Source: Nitrospirota bacterium (GTDB lineage Bacteria; Nitrospirota; Thermodesulfovibrionia; UBA6902). Taken from it: a stretch of DNA of 36,195 bases. The notes beneath the pieces were generated by a model, which saw nothing but the letters and a program-made list of their open reading frames with translations, was not told the DNA's origin and did not search any database. Positions 33,678 through 36,195 of the stretch are shown one piece after another. The stretch's first letter is position 1, and each line of letters begins with the position of its first letter. The stretch is from assembly GCA_016208905.1 (NCBI GenBank), contig JACQXG010000025.1, positions 1-36,195 on the forward strand, in the 5' to 3' direction. Both the position numbers and the translations under genes were made by a program.

Positions 33678-34457
33678 TTAAGAGGTCTTTTCTCCTTTAT
33701 TTTCTTCAAGCGGTTTAACGATAACAGAGTCCTTAAATCTCAAATCGATATATTGAATCGGCACGCCTCTTTTTCTTATCTCCGGTTCCAGCTCTCTCCA
33801 TCTCTGAAATTTTTCCGGATAGCTTCCGTAACCGACTTTTATAAACGCGCCGTCAATATTGACGGTGAGCCCGTATGACTCAAGGCCGATCTCTATTGAC
33901 TCCCTCTCAATAAAATCACTTTTAGCCGACAGTGCCTCGACCAGCTTTAATGCCTCGGCAATGTCCTTCCTGATCCCGGGATTTATGTTCTTTATTACAG
34001 GCAGGAAGGGAGGGGTCTCACCTTTAATTTGCTCCAGCACGTTCCCGTCACCGTCAATAAGGTACAACTGTTCCTTAATGCTTAACAGCGCCCTGGGTTC
34101 CGCTTCCTGAATTTTTATTTCGAGCGTATCCGGATACTGTTTTCTCAAGGCCGCACTTTTAATCCACGGGTTCAGTTTAAGCCTGGCCCTTACCAACGCG
34201 AAATCAAGTTCAAAAAGTGATTCGCCTCTTTTTACTTTTAAGGCGTCTAAAACATCATCTCTGTCAAGACGGTTATTGCCTGAGATCATGATTTCTTTCA
34301 CCCGTAATTGCTGTTCAAATATTTTCAGTCCCAGTATGACCGCTGCAGCCAGGACGGCTATCAAGAGGACCATAGTCCCCTTTTTAAAGAACGATGCCGC
34401 TTTCTCACCGCGACTGGGGGCAGCTTGTTGTCTTTTATTCTTTTTCTTTGACTGCAA
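33678..34457 (-). CDS. ftsQ: Cell division protein FtsQ/DivIB
   Basis: The protein has 259 residues. A short basic cytoplasmic tail (KKKNKRQQ) leads a single TM segment ([19 protein letters not shown]). The POTRA domain follows ([40 protein letters not shown]) and then the beta domain ([20 protein letters not shown]). It links FtsA/FtsZ to septal peptidoglycan synthases through FtsB and FtsL. The start is TTG, supported by GAGGAG ten bases upstream; the gene overlaps the end of ddl by 23 bp. Confidence 0.94.
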   Translation of the reverse strand: MQSKKKNKRQQAAPSRGEKAASFFKKGTMVLLIAVLAAAVILGLKIFEQQLRVKEIMISGNNRLDRDDVLDALKVKRGESLFELDFALVRARLKLNPWIKSAALRKQYPDTLEIKIQEAEPRALLSIKEQLYLIDGDGNVLEQIKGETPPFLPVIKNINPGIRKDIAEALKLVEALSAKSDFIERESIEIGLESYGLTVNIDGAFIKVGYGSYPEKFQRWRELEPEIRKRGVPIQYIDLRFKDSVIVKPLEENKGEKTS

Positions 34458-35409
34458 GTCGAACCATCTCCTCTATAAGGGCTTTAAAGTCTAACCCGGC
34501 AGCTTTGGCAATTTTGGGAAGCAGGCTTGTCGTAGTCATGCCGGGAAGTGTATTCACTTCGAGCACATATGGTGTATTGCTATTCTCCTCAACTATGAAA
34601 TCCACTCTCGCGGCCCCGGCGCATCCCAGCGCCTGATGGGCCTTAAGGGCCATACTTTTAGTGTTCTCATATGCCGCTTCATCAATCTCAGGGGGTATTA
34701 TATACTCGGTCAGTCCTGAAGTATATTTGGCCTCGTAGTTATAAAACTCCAGGGAAGGCCTTACTTCTACGCCGCCAAGCGCCCTGTCCCCCAGCACCCC
34801 GATATGAAGCTCCTTTCCCTTTATGAACTTTTCAACAATCGTCCTTTGACCGAATGAAAAGGCCTTTTCCAGACAGGCATTAAGACTGCTTTCCTCTTTT
34901 ACTATACTGACCCCAATGCTGGAACCCTCGGTACACGGCTTGACGACCCAGGGCAGCGGAAAGTCGATTTTGATTTCGGATTTCGGATTTCGGATTTCGG
35001 ATTTTTTTGTTGAGCGTTTAACGTTGAACGTTGAACGTTCAACGACCACAAACGGCGCGACAGATAATCCATGATATGAAAATATTTTCTTTGAAACCTC
35101 TTTATCCATGGCAAGCGCCGATGCCAAAACCCCTGACCCCGTATAAGGAATGCCTATCACATCAAGCAATCCCTGTATCGCCCCGTTCTCCCCTGTGCCG
35201 CCATGGAGCGCGAGGAAAGCAAATTTTACCTTCTCTTTTTTAATGACATCAGTAATGTCCCTGCCTGCATCTATAAGTACAGCGTTATATCCAAGCTCCT
35301 GCAAAGCCTGATATACCGCAAGTCCGCTCCTTATGGAAATGTCCCTCTCCGCAGAGAGCCCTCCCATCAAAACACCGATCCTTTTTTTTGTAACTAATCC
35401 TTTAGTCAT
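34435..35409 (-). CDS. ddl: D-alanine--D-alanine ligase with heptamer-repeat insert
   Basis: About 324 residues from ATG 35409 (GTAGGAGAGATAAG upstream; open frame to 35436). The N-terminus [35 protein letters not shown] and [15 protein letters not shown] are typical Ddl. The ATP-grasp domain has [24 protein letters not shown] and [17 protein letters not shown]. It makes the D-Ala-D-Ala dipeptide for peptidoglycan. Between PFVVVERS and [10 protein letters not shown] lies a stretch of about 24 residues ([20 protein letters not shown]) encoded by two heptamer arrays; most Ddl proteins have only a short loop here. The frame is kept and all catalytic motifs remain. Confidence 0.95.
   Translation of the reverse strand: MTKGLVTKKRIGVLMGGLSAERDISIRSGLAVYQALQELGYNAVLIDAGRDITDVIKKEKVKFAFLALHGGTGENGAIQGLLDVIGIPYTGSGVLASALAMDKEVSKKIFSYHGLSVAPFVVVERSTFNVKRSTKKSEIRNPKSEIKIDFPLPWVVKPCTEGSSIGVSIVKEESSLNACLEKAFSFGQRTIVEKFIKGKELHIGVLGDRALGGVEVRPSLEFYNYEAKYTSGLTEYIIPPEIDEAAYENTKSMALKAHQALGCAGAARVDFIVEENSNTPYVLEVNTLPGMTTTSLLPKIAKAAGLDFKALIEEMVRLAVKEKE
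34966..35044. repeat. Two adjacent heptamer arrays inside ddl
   Basis: Four perfect GATTTCG units (34972-34999) with degenerate edges are followed, after a T run, by five units GTTGAGC, GTTTAAC, GTTGAAC, GTTGAAC and GTTCAAC (35009-35043). Three 7-bp units equal seven codons, so the array encodes a repeating peptide without shifting frame. Confidence 0.85.
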
Positions 35410-35448
35410 CTTATCTCTCCTACTATTAACATCCATAAGGGAACCGGG

Positions 35449-36195
35449 TCAGTTATCTGCCCCTTGCCCCTTGCCCCTTGCCCCTGTCGTTATGATCTTC
35501 ACCTCCGGCTCAAGCTCAATGCCGCTGTATTTCTTGACCCTTGTCTTCACAACATCCATAAGTTCAACAAAATCCCTGCACGTTGCCCTGCCTTTATTAA
35601 TAAAATAGTTTGCATGCATCAGGCTTACCTCAATATCCCCAATCCTCATACCTTTACACCCGGCAGCCTCAATCAACCTGCCAGCTGCGTCACCTTCGGG
35701 ATTTTTAAATACGCATCCCGCTGAGGACTCTCCAAGCGGCTGCGCGGCTTTTTTCCTTGTCAAATATTCCTTTGTACGCTTATCAACTTCAACAGGGTCG
35801 TCTTTCTTGAGGATGATATTAGCGCTAAGTATAATCGAACCTTCTGGAAAGTTGGAACCCCTGTATGAAAATTTCAGACCGCCCTTCTCTATAATGACAA
35901 TCTCGCCGCGCGTATTCATAATTGCAACAGAGACAATGACGTCCTTGATCTCCAGACCAAACGACCCTGCGTTCATGAAAACAGCTCCGCCGATATGTCC
36001 CGGGATCCCGGCAAGGGCCTCGATCCCTGAATATCCGTACTTCCGTGCAAAGCTTACTAACATCGGAAGAGGAACACCTGAGCCGGTATACAAGACAACA
36101 TTTTTATCATCTGAGTCTCTTGTTAATTCTATGCTCCTGAAGGCCTTCAGGGACACGGCTATGCCTTCTATTCTACTGTCCGGGGCAAGCAGGTT
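35449..36195 (-). CDS. murB: UDP-N-acetylenolpyruvoylglucosamine reductase, 5' end beyond window
   Basis: The frame is open to the right edge, where it reads NLLAPDSRIEGIA before VSLKAFRSIEL, the FAD-binding (G-x-G-S)-NLL region, so the first part is outside. Further on are GIEALAGIPGHIGGAVFMNA (FAD/substrate), FSYRGSNFPE, SSAGCVFKNPEGDAAGRLIE with the proton-donor Ser, and LEPEVKII with the catalytic Glu. MurB reduces the enolpyruvyl ether to UDP-MurNAc with NADPH. The YRGS motif with the short C-terminus suggests the type II form. The last codons (GARGKGQGADN) are encoded by a GGGGCAA array. It leads the murB-ddl-ftsQ-ftsA-ftsZ run. Confidence 0.96.
   Translation of the reverse strand, partial: NLLAPDSRIEGIAVSLKAFRSIELTRDSDDKNVVLYTGSGVPLPMLVSFARKYGYSGIEALAGIPGHIGGAVFMNAGSFGLEIKDVIVSVAIMNTRGEIVIIEKGGLKFSYRGSNFPEGSIILSANIILKKDDPVEVDKRTKEYLTRKKAAQPLGESSAGCVFKNPEGDAAGRLIEAAGCKGMRIGDIEVSLMHANYFINKGRATCRDFVELMDVVKTRVKKYSGIELEPEVKIITTGARGKGQGADN
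35460..35484 (-). repeat. GGGGCAA heptamer array, G-quadruplex motif, at murB 3' end
   Basis: Four runs of four C (plus strand; G on the coding strand) are separated by identical 3-base spacers (CAA on the coding strand). This meets the usual G4 pattern and lies 11 bases before the murB stop codon. Confidence 0.8.

Noticed and set aside
1-36195. CRISPR array, tRNA or rRNA genes
   Set aside because: The repeats found are short-unit tandem arrays or palindromes without regular spacers, and no tRNA cloverleaf or rRNA sequence was recognised in the gaps.

Overview
The window is bacterial chromosome, dense with genes and of moderate G+C. A Nitrospirota-like (Thermodesulfovibrio-type) or deltaproteobacterial lineage fits best. 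This is inferred from a PEP-CTERM-type secreted protein, a B12-dependent class II ribonucleotide reductase, multi-PAS/REC signalling proteins, a murB-ddl-ftsQ-ftsA-ftsZ order and many short intergenic repeats. It is not proven by any marker gene here.

Layout. 1-2778 (minus): the 5' end of mutL, a B12-binding radical SAM enzyme and a family 2 glycosyltransferase. 3111-5765: a secreted protein with a cut-short PEP-CTERM signal behind a candidate sigma-54 promoter, a complete insertion sequence with 11-bp inverted ends and an 8-bp target duplication, and a decayed lipase-like hydrolase. 6079-7438 (minus): dCMP deaminase, a MITE-like repeat and an RlpA lipoprotein. 7492-16380 (minus): a type I restriction-modification operon in the order half-HsdS, HsdM, HsdS, four-helix-bundle protein, YhcG/DUF1016 nuclease broken by an amber codon, HsdR, YgjP-like metallopeptidase. 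Most junctions overlap. 16571-18889 (minus): nrdJ, whose promoter carries an NrdR box between the -35 and -10 elements. 19425-22118: a parvulin lipoprotein and proS, convergent on a shared terminator. 22331-31073 (plus): a signalling cluster of a hybrid kinase, an orphan substrate-binding protein, two HisKA_2 kinases and a REC-PAS protein. 31176-36195 (minus): ftsZ, ftsA, ftsQ, ddl and murB, the last running off the window.

Two themes recur. First, short repeats have entered or abut coding sequence: in-frame repeat-derived inserts in proS, ddl and the four-helix-bundle gene, a G-rich heptamer array at the 3' end of murB, and an octamer array across the ftsA stop. Second, accessory genes are decaying (hydrolase, YhcG-like nuclease, transposase, PEP-CTERM signal) while the housekeeping genes are intact. 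The signalling cluster is the most system-like part: its two REC-PAS proteins share their first ~250 residues, its two kinases share their catalytic halves, and no member has a DNA-binding or enzymatic output domain other than the kinase itself.
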